DNA of 64,000 nt from positions 32,302,501 to 32,366,500 of the forward strand of contig NC_070614.1 of assembly GCF_027172205.1 (NCBI RefSeq), given 5' to 3'. The DNA is from Podarcis raffonei (lineage: Eukaryota; Chordata; Lepidosauria; Squamata; Lacertidae). How positions within the stretch are numbered: position 1 is the stretch's first letter; each line of letters begins with the position of its first letter. Of the stretch, positions 35,501 through 46,200 are shown piece by piece. Under the pieces are notes generated by a model. That model searched no databases, was not told the DNA's origin, and was given only the letters and a program-made list of their open reading frames with translations. Position numbers and translations under genes: made by a program.

Positions 35501-35716
35501 ACTGATGGCCAGAATGAAGAATGTGAAGTTGTAGGTGTTTTTCTGGACATGAATGAGAACGTGCTGTCATTTTATAATGTCCAGAAGATGTGCCCTATTC
35601 GGTCAATCCCTTATGAATTCTCTGAAAAAATGTATCCATTCTTCAATCCTGGGAGTGATGATAGGTTCTTGGAAGTCCGATCAGTAAGCATCCCTAAATG
35701 TTTAATATCCCTGTGA
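26473..35716 (+). CDS. gene C: butyrophilin-like receptor with B30.2, single Ig domain
   Basis: Exons: 26473-26572, 27786-28061, 28591-28689, 30469-30495, 30895-30921, 31737-31763, 32124-32150, 33027-33053, 33700-33720, 33819-33845, 35181-35716. All junctions are GT-AG and the joined frame is open for 397 residues. Order: leader (1-33), C-type Ig domain (34-125), membrane exon (126-158), coiled-coil exons (159-219), PRY-SPRY (220-397). This is a butyrophilin cell-surface protein whose B30.2 domain faces the cytosol. Butyrophilins normally carry a V-type plus a C-type Ig domain. Here the 1.2 kb between leader and C exon holds a Tigger MITE and no V exon, so the V domain is absent from this locus. 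Membrane-proximal heptad exons of 21 or 27 bases are typical of the family. Same strand as gene D. I cannot give an ortholog. Confidence 0.85.
27178..27419. mobile_element. Tigger/pogo-like MITE, complete
   Basis: 242 bp, from CAGTGGTACCTCGGG to CCCGAGGTACCACTG, with TA at 27176-27177 and 27420-27421. It is the best-preserved copy of the family in this window. It lies exactly where a butyrophilin V-type exon would be expected, between the leader and C exons of gene C. Confidence 0.92.
27786..28061 (+). CDS. gene C exon: C-type Ig domain
   Basis: Acceptor CCTATCTCTTTAG, donor GCAG/gtgaat, 276 bases, phase 1-1. It encodes SPLIVLDQYEGSGIRLVCKS, LSWMDGKGREL and SAVSCRITN, giving the Cys-Trp-Cys core. 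GSGIRLVCKS and WMDGKG are typical of the butyrophilin second Ig domain. Confidence 0.9.
28446..28473. repeat. (TTTA)n microsatellite
   Basis: Seven or so TTTA/TTTG units. Confidence 0.8.
28591..28689 (+). CDS. gene C exon: transmembrane segment
   Basis: Acceptor CTATTCACAG, donor gtaagt, 99 bases, phase 1-1. It reads DIFFPSTSLCMVGFFIIAVL, then IINVIIFTYLKLN, a 20-odd-residue hydrophobic span ending in a Lys. Confidence 0.88.
29033..29360 (-). mobile_element. L2/Vingi-like LINE 3' end
   Basis: The minus strand encodes HALLTCTLYKDLRNEVITPL and DEQVTAKVARFLAGALRIR, the C-terminus of an RT. A 3' UTR follows, ending AATAAAGATTCATTCATG. The tail repeat resembles that of the LINE at 9941. Confidence 0.75.
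29477..29871. mobile_element. hAT-type MITE
   Basis: Ends CAGGGCCGCC and GGCCCTG, with inner arms CACCTCAAGCAGCAGG and TTTTGCCTCAGGCATC. The 8-bp target duplication is ACAATTCC (29469-29476) and ACCATTCC (29872-29879), one mismatch. GC-rich CAG/GCC-type interior. Confidence 0.75.
29940..30305 (-). mobile_element. Sauria-type SINE, near full length
   Basis: The minus strand opens with a tRNA-like head holding a B-box-like GGCTATTCGAATGCCC stretch. It runs through a unique body (AGGTAAACGGCGTTTCTGTG, then GGTTTAGTCCTGCTGGCCAC). It ends in a BovB-like tail (ATAGTCATCTTTGACTGG, then GGTCCTTTACC). The SINE relies on BovB machinery (family knowledge). Confidence 0.85.
30469..33845 (+). CDS. gene C: seven heptad (coiled-coil) exons
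   Basis: Seven tiny phase 1-1 exons. 30469-30495 is HDRWKIAFS, 30895-30921 ENEKLALEE, 31737-31763 EKAKLQREL, 32124-32150 EKVEEETRK, 33027-33053 EFRKVQEKF, 33700-33720 AKAKHEL, 33819-33845 EFRRALSCA. Each has a clean AG acceptor and GT donor. Together they form a charged amphipathic rod between membrane and B30.2, the expected site of butyrophilin dimerisation. Any exon could be skipped without shifting the frame. Confidence 0.82.
32439..32684. mobile_element. Tigger/pogo-like MITE, second subfamily
   Basis: From CAGTGGTACCTCTGGATGCG to CCCGAGGTATGACTG, TA-flanked (32437-32438, 32685-32686). The interior GGATGCGAATGGGATCCG differs from the AACCTGAA subfamily. Confidence 0.85.
34326..34742 (-). 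mobile_element. L1 3'-end insertion with 18-bp target duplication
   Basis: Flanked by CTAGAACTACATAAGAAT at 34308-34325 and 34743-34760. The right part (34508-34742) is AT-rich L1-like 3' DNA read on the minus strand. The left part holds the MITE at 34334-34507. Confidence 0.65.
34334..34507. mobile_element. MITE nested in or beside the L1 tail
   Basis: Left CAGTGCTTTTTTTCTTTAAA is mirrored by right AGAAAAAGCACT. TTTAGGGGTAC/GTACCCCT-type arms lie inside. Probably hAT-like. Confidence 0.5.
35181..35716 (+). CDS. gene C terminal exon: PRY-SPRY (B30.2)
   Basis: Acceptor TTGCTATCTAG; 536 bases to TGA at 35714-35716. The PRY part begins VTLDPKCTHAKL. SPRY landmarks are GEMYWEVEVGHKGEWELGV, VVGVFLDMNENVLSFYNV and MYPFFNPG. 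The length of 178 residues is normal for the family. In TRIM and butyrophilin proteins this domain binds ligands on the cytosolic side. Confidence 0.95.
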
Positions 35717-36542
35717 AAGAAAGTACTTCCCATGTTTTCTACATGTCACTGAGCCTTGTGTAACGACTGGTTTACACCTGCTACTTTGATTTTGATATTT
35801 TTTTTACACCTAATTACTCATAGTTAATGTAAATTCTCCATTAGGAAGCCTAACTTTTGCAGTGAGGTGTTCTGCCTGTGTTGCAAGTCATCATTGTTAG
35901 ATGTTGCTCCCATCAGATGATAATCATATGAACCAGCCTAAAGTGATTGATGGTGGGAGCGTTATCCTGGAAACAGAAACCAAAGGGCAGGTATCTGTTG
36001 TGGGTGTTACTAGATCTGGATCAGAAGAAGACAGGTTCATTCTAGAAGCAGAAAAAATGAGACAACCTTCTTGCTCTTTCAGCTACAGAAAGAATAACAG
36101 ACATTTGGACTAGCTTATTTTGTATTGATTTTGACCCTGGAGAGCACATGTCACAAGTTACTAATGTGTCTTGTCTCTTCAGATATGCAACAAGTTTGGG
36201 TTTTTTCCAGATTGTTGGATTTTGTTTTGTTTTGCAGAATATGCAAAACATCCCACAGCCTCAAAAGCACATGATACTATAAACATTTCTGAAATGCCAA
36301 ATTTCATGGATAAAACTGTGACCCTTTTCGGAAAAAAATATAATATGCACTACCAAGCACTGAACCAAGCCTTGGTGCTATATTGAGAGAATGATAGATT
36401 GGTCAGCAATTCTGTACATATCAGTAACTGGAGAAGTAGTATGAAATCTATTGTTGATAGTAATATTTTGTATATTGTTATTTTTTAATATATATATAAT
36501 ATGGATATGTGATTTTTTTTCTTGGTATATTAATAATAGAAA

Positions 36543-36552
36543 AATAAATAAA
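36543..36552 (+). other. poly(A) signals of gene C
   Basis: Two overlapping AATAAA about 830 bases after the stop. They are the first canonical signals in the 3' flank, so I take 35717 to about 36570 as 3' UTR. Confidence 0.5.
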
Positions 36553-37254
36553 TTTGAAAGAAGATTTATGAAATATGAAATTACTCTGTTATATCACAGA
36601 CTGCAATCCTCAGTCTCATGGTCTTCAACTGTAAACAGCAGAGAAGGACTACTTGTTTCAGTTATGTCACTACCTTTTTCAACACAATATATGTATTAAT
36701 ATATTGGTTATATCTTTGTACCTTTTTCATCAGGTGCTGGAATTTTTATATGGTCAGTTACATAAATATGGTCAGTTACAAAAATGAGACAATTGTCAGT
36801 GGGTTTAGAATCTGTAATTTATAAACTGCAGGCATTTGGTGTAACGTCTGGGATGCGCAACAATATTCCGCCTTGAAGAAGCTATTTGATAGTTTATTCT
36901 GATCACAACATTTTTATTTAGATTAGTAATCCTATTACTGGAAATTAAAGAACAATGACTAGGGACAGAACTACTTATTACTAAAAAGAATTGAGACTTT
37001 CACCAAACATGACAGCCCTGTGTCAACTCATTCTCACGCTCTGGAACGTATAGCACAACTTATCCTATATCCTGTTGCCATTGGCTCTCTCCATGAGTCA
37101 CTTTAGGGTGAGGAATTGGATCTACCCAGTGTACTAGATCCTTACCTTTCCAACACCACCAGCCAAGTTTGACAAAGATTGTGGGGCCACCTACTTGTCT
37201 ATCATCTGACATCTTGTGACAGTTTTTCCTTTGCATTGTTGTTGTTGTTGAGAA

Positions 37255-37620
37255 CATGCCTTTTTCCCTAATGGAATTAAAGGTGACTTGCAGATAAAAC
37301 AAGAATCACTAAAAGCATAGAAAAACAATAATTAAAAACAATTAAACGCTGATAGAATTAAAATGATACATGTCTATAAAATCTGTTTAAAACATACAAA
37401 TAATTTCAATAAAAACATCATGACATCAGCCGTTTCATTAAAAGCAGTCAGTTTCCCAAAGCCTGTTGGAATAAGAAGGTCTTCAGCTGTTGGCAGAAGG
37501 ACAAGGAGAGAGCCAGTCTAGCTCCTCCAGGGAGGGAGTTCTTGAGTCTGGGAGCAGCCACCAAGAAGGCCCTCTCCGGCATGCCAGTGAGAGTGGCAGG
37601 ACCAAGGATGCCCACTTTTA
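37255..37620 (-). mobile_element. L2/CR1-like LINE 3' end
   Basis: The minus strand reads through GGAGAGGGCCTTCTTGGTGG and AACTCCCTCCCTGGAGGAGC, then TGCCAACAGCTGAAGACCTT, and ends in an AT-rich tail and CAAC repeat. This is the characteristic 3' end of squamate L2/CR1-like LINEs. Confidence 0.65.
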
Positions 37621-38177
37621 TAAAATATTGGAGGGAAAGATAAGTCTGGCCCAGCATTATCAATCACAAGACACAGCATGCATACACCATTTGGATGGCA
37701 ATGCCCCTCACCTCAACGGGGGGGAGGCCCCCTCAAATATTTTAGGGGGGACAAAGGGATCTTGACCTCTAGGAGTTGGCTCCTATGGACAGGACCATAG
37801 GAGCTACACCCCGTCTCAATCAGGAGCTGCCCCCTCTCTCTTGGCTCTCAGCTTCCTCCCTTGGGGCTCACCATTTCCCCCTACCCCGCACCATCCCGCT
37901 GACATCTCCACTGTGGCCATCACACCTGCCACTGCTTTGAAACCTACAACAACTCGACTTTCCAGCCAACATACTTCCAGATGCCAACGCTGCATTTCCG
38001 GAAGCCAGTACCTCGTTCTGAAGGAGAAAGACAAGTGGTTCTGTCTTTTGCTCCCATGGTCTGGTGTGAACCAACTGACTCATGCCATGGTGTAGGAGCA
38101 AAACATGTGTGTCTTTTGTCACTTAAGACAGGATAGTTGCATGGTATGCACTCTGCTTAAGGATAGTGTGTTTAGAG

Positions 38178-38300
38178 TAAGGTTACCAGATGTTTTTCAA
38201 TGAATCCGGAGACACTTTTCAACTTCAGTGGATTTTGTATGGGGACTGATTTGTAAATCAGGGGACTGTCCCCGGGAAACAGGGATGTCTGGTAACTTTA
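38178..38300. mobile_element. hAT-type MITE
   Basis: Ends TAAGGTTACCAGATG and TGTCTGGTAACTTTA, with a perfect 8-bp target duplication GTTTAGAG at 38170-38177 and 38301-38308. Confidence 0.88.
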
Positions 38301-38363
38301 GTTTAGAGCCCTGTTGGTGAAAACAGGATCGGAGACTCTTGACTAAGATGCCAATGAGGTATA

Positions 38364-38418
38364 CAGTGGTACTTCTGGTTAGGAACTTAATTCTTAACCT
38401 GAAACCGGTCTTAACCAT
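38364..38418. mobile_element. Tigger/pogo-like MITE, left-end fragment
   Basis: CAGTGGTACTTCTGG after TA, then AACCTGAAACCGGTCTTAAC. The right part is missing. Confidence 0.65.
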
Positions 38419-39177
38419 ATCTTTTAGCTGTAAAATTACCAGGGCAGAAAGGGTGTGTAACAGTTAATTATTGAAAGGGAGCAAAGGTTGGCTATGCAGA
38501 CAGTTGAGAATTATACTTCCTTGTTTGCTTTCCTCCTCTGAATTCTGTGGTGACACACCCATCTGAGGCACAGTCGTAACCATTTTATTCTGATTCAGTT
38601 AAGGGAGGATTAGTTAGAAATCTAGTCTCTTCAGTATTTGTCAATGACAACTCATCAGTTTCAGATATATTACTATACCTTTTGCCTTTTCGCTTCATGT
38701 AGTAAAAAGAAGATATTGACAAAGACATGGAAGGTGACTTGTTGCTGATTGGCTCTTGTGGTAGAAAGAGGGCCAATCCTTTCTACTCCAGCCAGCTATT
38801 CATATAGAGCTAAGCCCGCCATTATTCAAATTTGATGCTACTGGATACCACCTGATCAGTATTACAGGTTGTTGCTGTTTTAATGCAATGAATGAAAAAG
38901 TCTAAAGGTATGGTTTGGAAGAAGCCATATGGATATGGATCAGAGGAATGGATTATTGGCTCATATTTCAATTCATTTGCAAAATATATTGTCCAGTTCT
39001 GAGAATTAACTGTAAGTATGAGAAGGCTTCAGGTATGGCAAACTGGTTTTTTATGTAATTTTTTTATTATGAAAGATGAACCTGGTCTGTCTCTACTTTT
39101 AGAGTTGTTCACCAATTACGCTTGGCAGGGTGATTTTTAATGTTTTAATAAAGGTAGGGGCAAAGGTGTGTTTGTGT

Positions 39178-39230
39178 GTGTGAGAGAGAGAGAGGGGGAG
39201 GGAGGGAGGGAGGAGGGGAGGGAGGGAGAG
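39178..39230. repeat. (GA)n(GGGA)n purine repeat
   Basis: GAGAGA followed by irregular GGGAGGGAGG units. Confidence 0.8.
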
Positions 39231-40213
39231 AGGAGACCCACAGCACGATTTGAAAAGCTGTGAATATATTTACGAAGATGAATTACACCTTTACAAAGAT
39301 GAATTAAACTATTATCTCCTTTATTGGCTATACAAATCTACTGGTACGCTTGACAAAAACTTCTCTGCTCTTTTTTTCAAGTAATTTGATACTGCTGTTT
39401 ATAAAGCACTCAAAACATCCTGAAATATTTTTGGCTGTAATATCCAGTGAATATACATGCAAGTAATATTTTTAGTCATTTGGAATTACACACCCTGTCA
39501 GATATGTTAAATCTCTCAGAGTGATTTTATCATGGAAAATTCCCAAATGATATGCAATATATTTAGATTTAGATTTAGATTTATTTATAAGCCATCTGCT
39601 CCCACTGCATGGCTGTTGCTTACCCAGCTGTTGCTGCTCTGCTGCTGCATTGAGAGAAGCAACTAGCTGAATAGACCCACCTCACTCACCCGCCATCTGA
39701 CTCCAACATCAGATGAGGGCCATATCCAATAATGAGAGATCAACTGTCTGTTGGCACTGGATGAACATGGGGTCCAGTGTCCAGGTCTTTTTTTCTCTGC
39801 CCCCCCACGCTACCTGGGGTTAGTTCTTCTCTTCCTGACTTGGGACCTCTGTGGTCTCCATCACTCCGTTTTTAATCCTGTTGGAGTCTGCTTAGCTGAC
39901 CCCGGCAGCCAGACCTCTCCTCAGGGAGAAACACGAAGAAGGGCCTCAGATCATGATTGCGGGGTCCAGGTTGATTCCTATAGGGAGAGGGAGCCTTATG
40001 CATAGGATTGTGCAGTTGGCTGATGATGGAGATGCAGTTGATGCTGATGATAAACAGCATCTTAATTCTTAAAATTATTCTGTTCACAGACGATAATAAG
40101 TTTGTGTTGAGTAGTCAGGACACATTGCAAAGTCATGCATTGTTTAACCAACTCCCCCCCCCTCCTTTTATGCTGCCAGAGATCTGGATGGCTGCCAGGG
40201 ATTTCTCACCACA

Positions 40214-40286
40214 ATGGAGAGACTAGTGAAGCCAATCTTTGTGGTTGGTGTCGCTATGATCAGTTTTGTTGGAATATGGAGGAAGG
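40214..40286 (+). CDS. gene D exon 1: signal peptide
   Basis: ATG in CACAATGG context opens MERLVKPIFVVGVAMISFVG, then IWRK, ending in phase 1 before gtaaga. A basic start and hydrophobic core make a standard signal peptide. The next acceptor is 228 bases away. Confidence 0.75.
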
Positions 40287-43200
40287 GTAAGAAACAATTT
40301 GCTCTCCCCAGAAACACTGCTTGATTTGTCATTATAGTTCTTATATACAGCATTCCACAAAATTGTTTTCCCATAATAATGCAATTCTGACCTACCAGGA
40401 CTTCGGGGGAGGATGGAGGACGGGGACGACACCATTTTATTATGCTGGTATTGAGATCACATAGACCTCAAACTAATTCCATCAGTCAAAGTTGCTGTTT
40501 TTATTTCCTTACAGCTGTTTATATTAAAGGAACTGTCAGCCCTGAAATTGTCCAAGATGGACAAGATGTGATATTGCGCTGCCAAGTAGGAGGCTGCACA
40601 TCCTCCAGGCTACAAGTCCACTTATATAAGTGGGAAGGCTCCAAAAATCAAACCTTGTATATCCACAATAGCACAGAGCAGCAGTACAGCGTTCAAGAAA
40701 GCAGCATAGCAGAGAACAACACTCACAAAGGATACTATGAGAATGGATTCCTTGAAGTGACTCTCCTCCAGGTGCAGCTAGCAAACAGTGGGCAGTATGT
40801 GTGCTCCATGATGTGTGATGATGTCTATAAAGAAGATATTGTGGAGGTGACAGTAGAAGGTAACTACAAAGGCTTAGATGCTATCTCCCTAATCCATGAC
40901 TTGTGGAGACCTGGTTTATATTACTGAGACTAGGTAGATGTCTCAGAAGGGACTTGAGAGTTGGGGGGGGGGAGTTCTAGAAAAATTCTCTCTGTCTCTC
41001 TCCAAACTTTCTGTCCACTTGGTTGGGAACCTAGATTGTTTGTCCCTGGCATTGGGTAATTGGTACAGATTAGGAATTCTGCAGGTTTACAAAGTACCTA
41101 AGTGCCTGACAGTCTACATACCTGAGCTGGCAAGGTTAGTCTCAAAGGCTCTGCTGAGTAGTCGCAGACTGTTGGTTCTGGGAGACTTCAGCATCCTTGC
41201 TAAGGCCATTAACTCTGGGGTGGCTCAGGACCATGGCTGCTGTGACAACCAAGGGGCAGTCCCAACCTGTCATTGGCCCAACACATGGGGCAAGCCACAA
41301 TCTCTGGATCTGGTTTCCTGGACTGGGCAGGAAGAGGGATATATGGAAGTGGGAGATACGAACACAGTCGCTTGTCATGGCTGGATCACTTCTGGTCAAG
41401 ATTTAGGCTTCCAGCACCCTTTTCCCCTTCTGCAGAGGCAGGGGACCTGTTACGAAGGTCCAGCCTCGAAGACTGCTGGATCTAAATGGCTTGCAGATGG
41501 TTCTGAGGGATTTTCCAGCTGATATGACTGGCACCCCCTGGGTGATTTGTGAAATATGGGAATTGCTCGTGCCATTAATGCAATCGCCTCTGACCACCCT
41601 CTTCTGCTTCACATTATTATTATTTTATGGCCCTTCACTCTAAAATCCCAGGGTGGGTTACACCATGTTAAAAATAGTTTAAAATAACTTACTATCAGAG
41701 AAATATGATGGGTTCTAAAAATATACATTTCAAGTGTCAAAAGAGGTACATCTTCAGCATTCCCCAGAAGCTGTGTAATGAAGATGCTAGATACATCTCT
41801 GTGGGGAGGGAACGCCACAACTTAGGGGCTCCCACAAATTATGCCACCTCCTGAATGTCTCATTTATGAGTTATTAACATAAATGAATGTTTTCCAGGTT
41901 TAATTAGTGTTACTGTTGGGGATATTGCCATTCTTCCATGCCAGATGATTGAGACCTATTATCCCTCTCATCTGGAACTGCAGTGGAGAAAAAGAAGCCC
42001 TGGGAAGAGCAGGACCATCTATTCTTACCAGCTTTATTGGGATACCTGCCCATCAGTTTGTTATGGAGACAACTTTATTGCTAGGTGCCCTTATTCAAAT
42101 GGACCCAAGAGCCAAGTATGGCTTAGGAAGAAGTACAAACTAAAGGCAGAGGTGTTGAAACACAATAATCTTGGGGATGGAAATATTTACCTGAAACTAA
42201 ATAACATTCAGAAGGAAGATGCAGGGAGATACGAATGTTCAGTGAACTCTAACTTGCGGCGTAAAGTGGTAATCTACAAGCTTGATGTGAAAGGTAAATA
42301 ATACCAATGTCAGAAAGAAAGAATCAAGGAAAGGGTTTGGTAATAACACCTTTTTCCTGCTTTGCTTGCAGGAGAAGTAACTGGGATTACATGAAAAATA
42401 ACTGGGGTCTTTGCAGGCAATTTCAAAGCCTTGTTTTGGTAATAGTCAAGATTAAATGGCACACTAGCAATATTTTAAGAGTATTTGCTGTGGTTTGTAT
42501 GTTATAACTGATAATTCTAAAATCATGAGTGCTTGTGAAAATGATCACACCAGTGTGACTATGAACATCCTCCAGTTTTGCATCAATAGTCTACTGGTCA
42601 ATATTTGCATCTGCCATAAATGGTCCTGTTTTTGAATAGTGTAATCCTGTATCAGTCTACTCAAAAGCAACCCATTGACTTCAATGAGACTTACTTCCAA
42701 GTAGATGTGGATAGGATTACAGCTTGACCTTAAAGGTAAAGGGACCCCTGACCATTAGGTCCAGTCGTGACCAACTCTGGGGTTGCGGCGCTCATCTCGC
42801 TTTATTGGCCGAGGGAGCCGGCATACAGCCAGCAGGACTAAGACAGCTTGACCTTACAATCCTATTAATGATTAATCCGATGTGTGTCCATTGATTTTAA
42901 CTGAACTTGTTCTAGACTCAAGTGGCAATTTTACACACACCTGAGAATCAGTTCCATTTAATTCAAGAGACTTTGCTGGAAGTATGCATTTATTCAGTCT
43001 TTTATTTGCTAAGAGGTGGGGGGTAAATGAAGTCCAATAATATTTCTTATTACCTTTTCAGCCTTTGTAGGTGTTTCAGTTGTCGGCAATGTTAATCCTA
43101 ATATTGGCAGAATTGGACAAGATGTGATATTACATTGCCAAGTAAGAGGATGCAAATCTTCCAGGGTGCAAGTGCAATTATATAAGTGGGAAGGCTCAAA

Positions 43201-46200
43201 AAATCACACATTGTACATCCACAACAGCACAAACCAGCACAGGGTTGAAGAAAAAAGCACAAGAGAGAGTGATGATAATGGCATTCGCAAAGGATACTAT
43301 AAGAATGGGCTCCTTGAAGTGACTCTTCTTAATGTGCAACTAGCAGACAGTGGCCAGTATGTTTGTGCCACAACATGTGATGATGTCTACAAAGAAGATA
43401 TTGTGGAGGTGACAATAGAAGGTAATTATGAAGGCTTAGATGGTTAGAACTTCCATAATTATTCTCTTCTGCTCAGCACAAACTGTAACCCACTGATTTC
43501 CTAAAATGTGCATTTGATAAAGTTTCCCTCCTAAATGCATTTGGGGTTGCAATAAACACTTCTTCCTTTTTAGGACTGGGAGTTTTATTTTTTATAAAAA
43601 TTGTTTATTTAAAAATTACATCCTGCTTTTCACTATCTGAGGTTTCAAAGCAGTTCACAGCAATAAAATGTACACTATAGAAAATTCAAAACCTAAATGA
43701 AACCTCCAAAATTTAAAACCTCAAGTATCTTAAATCTTAACAACTTAAGTTTCCTTCCTCCTCTTTCTTTGCCTGTTAGTGGTGCTATTCCAGTTTTGTT
43801 GTTGGCTTTCTACCACAATCATGTCCTGGTGTGGCCATGGGTCTGTAGAGGACCTCATATATTCTGTGAGGGCTTCAGGAGATGTTTCCAAAGGGGTAAT
43901 GACAGAAAAAGAGGTTCAGGACTCACCATGAACTCTTTCCTTGTTCTCTTATGATGGCAATGGAGCCCACTTGAGAGGTGCCAGAACCTTTCAATCCATG
44001 GCTTGACTTTAAAAAGTGGAAAACTGTAGAAAAAAATATAACTTCTTCTCAGGCCACCTTGTATGACTTCTGTGGCACCCAATGGAACATCTACCCTGCT
44101 CCTGAATGTGGATAGTGTTTTTGAATGTGGCCAAAGGGAAATGGAGGGGCCAAAGCTTCATGTAAGTTCTAGAAGTAAGAGACCTAAGACACATTCCAAG
44201 ATAAACTCTGAGCTTGTATGAGCCTCTGAAAACTCTGCTTCTGGTGAGGCAATGGAGGGTAATTTAATTAAGCCTGCTTTTGTCTTTTAGAAGTGCCTGT
44301 CCAAAGTGCTGAAGTCTGGATGTTCTGTGGCTTTGCTTTCCTAGGTAAGTTTCCTTACATGAATGGAGTAGGTATGAAATTCATTAAAATGTAGTGTTAT
44401 GAACTGTGACATATTTATTTATTAAGGTATGTTTTGAGCTAGATAATTAAAAATAAGAGGTGGTGCTTTCCTTTCATTGTGTCAGCCGGTCTTCAAATCT
44501 ATTTATTGCTTTAAGTAAGAAATGGGTTTCCCCCCTTTCTATTTGACAGAACAAGCCCACAGGGCATCTCCAATCTTTGACCCTTTCTGTTACTGCTGTG
44601 AGGGATCAAAAGAGGATGGAGAAGGAATCCATTTTTAATGGATTTAAACACAGAATTTGGGGCTTCTGACCTCTTCAGGCTTTGCCCTTATTGGACTATC
44701 TCTTGCATCATGTACCTGTTTATGCTGCTTGTGCATTGTCCTTTTTTCAAAGCTAGATTAGTTATCAGGGCTACATGCGTGCGTGTATACAGACACACAC
44801 ACCAATCCAGGGCCTCTGGAAGCAGGTGAAATGCTGCCTCAGGGTTGGGCTTTGGGAAGAAGAAGTAGTGGCCAGGCAGGATTGATAAGTAGGGAGTGAA
44901 AGCCTGCACCCCAAATCAAAAGGCATCCACCATCACCTCCCCACCTTCTGCCTGGAAAATGGGAAGTTGCTGCTTGTCAGGTAGGTTCCCCCTACTCACT
45001 TTTCATTGCCTCCCTTTCCCACACAATGCCTGTCTTTCCTTTCTGCCTGTTGGGTTACCCCTGACATCCCTGGATCCCTCAGGACCACCCAACCCCCAGA
45101 CTTGAGCAACACTTGGATTCCACTGAAACTGACCCAATTAATTTCCAAACATGGCTGATTGCAGTGCACAACCTTATTAATTATGCCTAGCCCAGGGGCC
45201 CAGGGGTCAGCAGACTTTTTCAGCAGGGGGCCGTTCCACTGTCCCTCAGACCTTGTGGGGGGCCAGACTATATTTTGTGGGGAAAATGAACGCATTCCTA
45301 TGCCCCACAAATAAGCCAGAGATGCATTTTATATAAAAGCACACATTCTACTCATGTAAAAACACCAGGCAGGCCCCACAAATAACCCAGAGATGCATTT
45401 TTTTAAAAAGGGCACATTCTACTCATGTAAAAACACGCTGATTCCCGGAGTGTCCACGGGTTGGATTTAGAAGGCGATTGGGCCGGATCCAGCCCCTGGG
45501 CCTTACTTTGCCTACCCATGGTTTAGCCGCACACATGCTTTATAATTATTCGTGCATAAATGTTTTTATACAGTTATATGAATTGTTGTATGTACCTGTT
45601 TCTGAGCTGGTCATTTTATCATATGTGCATATGCATATGATAATGCATATTGTCTGCTAGATTTTTTTGCATTTTTATTAGTACTGTTAATGAAAACCCA
45701 AGAAACAGGGCAAAGATCCATGTGAATAAGCTCAAAGTAATTCCATCCCTATTTAAGTGTTCTTTGTCTTGTAAATAGCACTTTTTAAAATAAAAAGAAT
45801 AATCTTTTCATTTATTCTCAGCTTTCCTCTTCATAGTAAGTTGGCGTATTTTTAGAAAGCTAGGTGAGTTAATGTTCTCATTTGTTTAAGTGTCTGTGGG
45901 GTTTTTTTAACTTCTTAAACATACTTGCAGTGTTTTTGCCCTACCTTCAATTATGAACTAATATCAGAGACAAGGCAGAGACCTAATCCTTTCTTAATAG
46001 TAGCCACTACAATTCTAGGACACAGAAAACTATGGAGTGATTTTCTTCCCAGTGGCAGGAGATGCATTTTGTAACAGTGAACAGTGCTTGAAACTGATAT
46101 GGGAAGTTGCTTTCCTTCAGAAATTTGAAACCCAAGTTGTTTAGGGCTTTAAGCATCAGTCTTTCAACTGAGCTCAGAAATGAATAGTCAGCCAACAGAG

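Larger units (their letters stand above)
36571..40213. other. intergenic C-D region
   Basis: Contains the LINE end at 37255-37620, a hAT MITE at 38178-38300, a Tigger fragment at 38364-38418 and purine repeats at 39178-39230. The remaining DNA shows no splice-supported exon. Confidence 0.4.

Noticed and set aside
35901-36250. possible further exon of gene C after the B30.2 stop
   Set aside because: The frame is short and lacks a usable acceptor. It is best read as 3' UTR.
40938-41522. 194-codon open frame after gene D V1
   Set aside because: It is a decayed LINE endonuclease piece in an intron.
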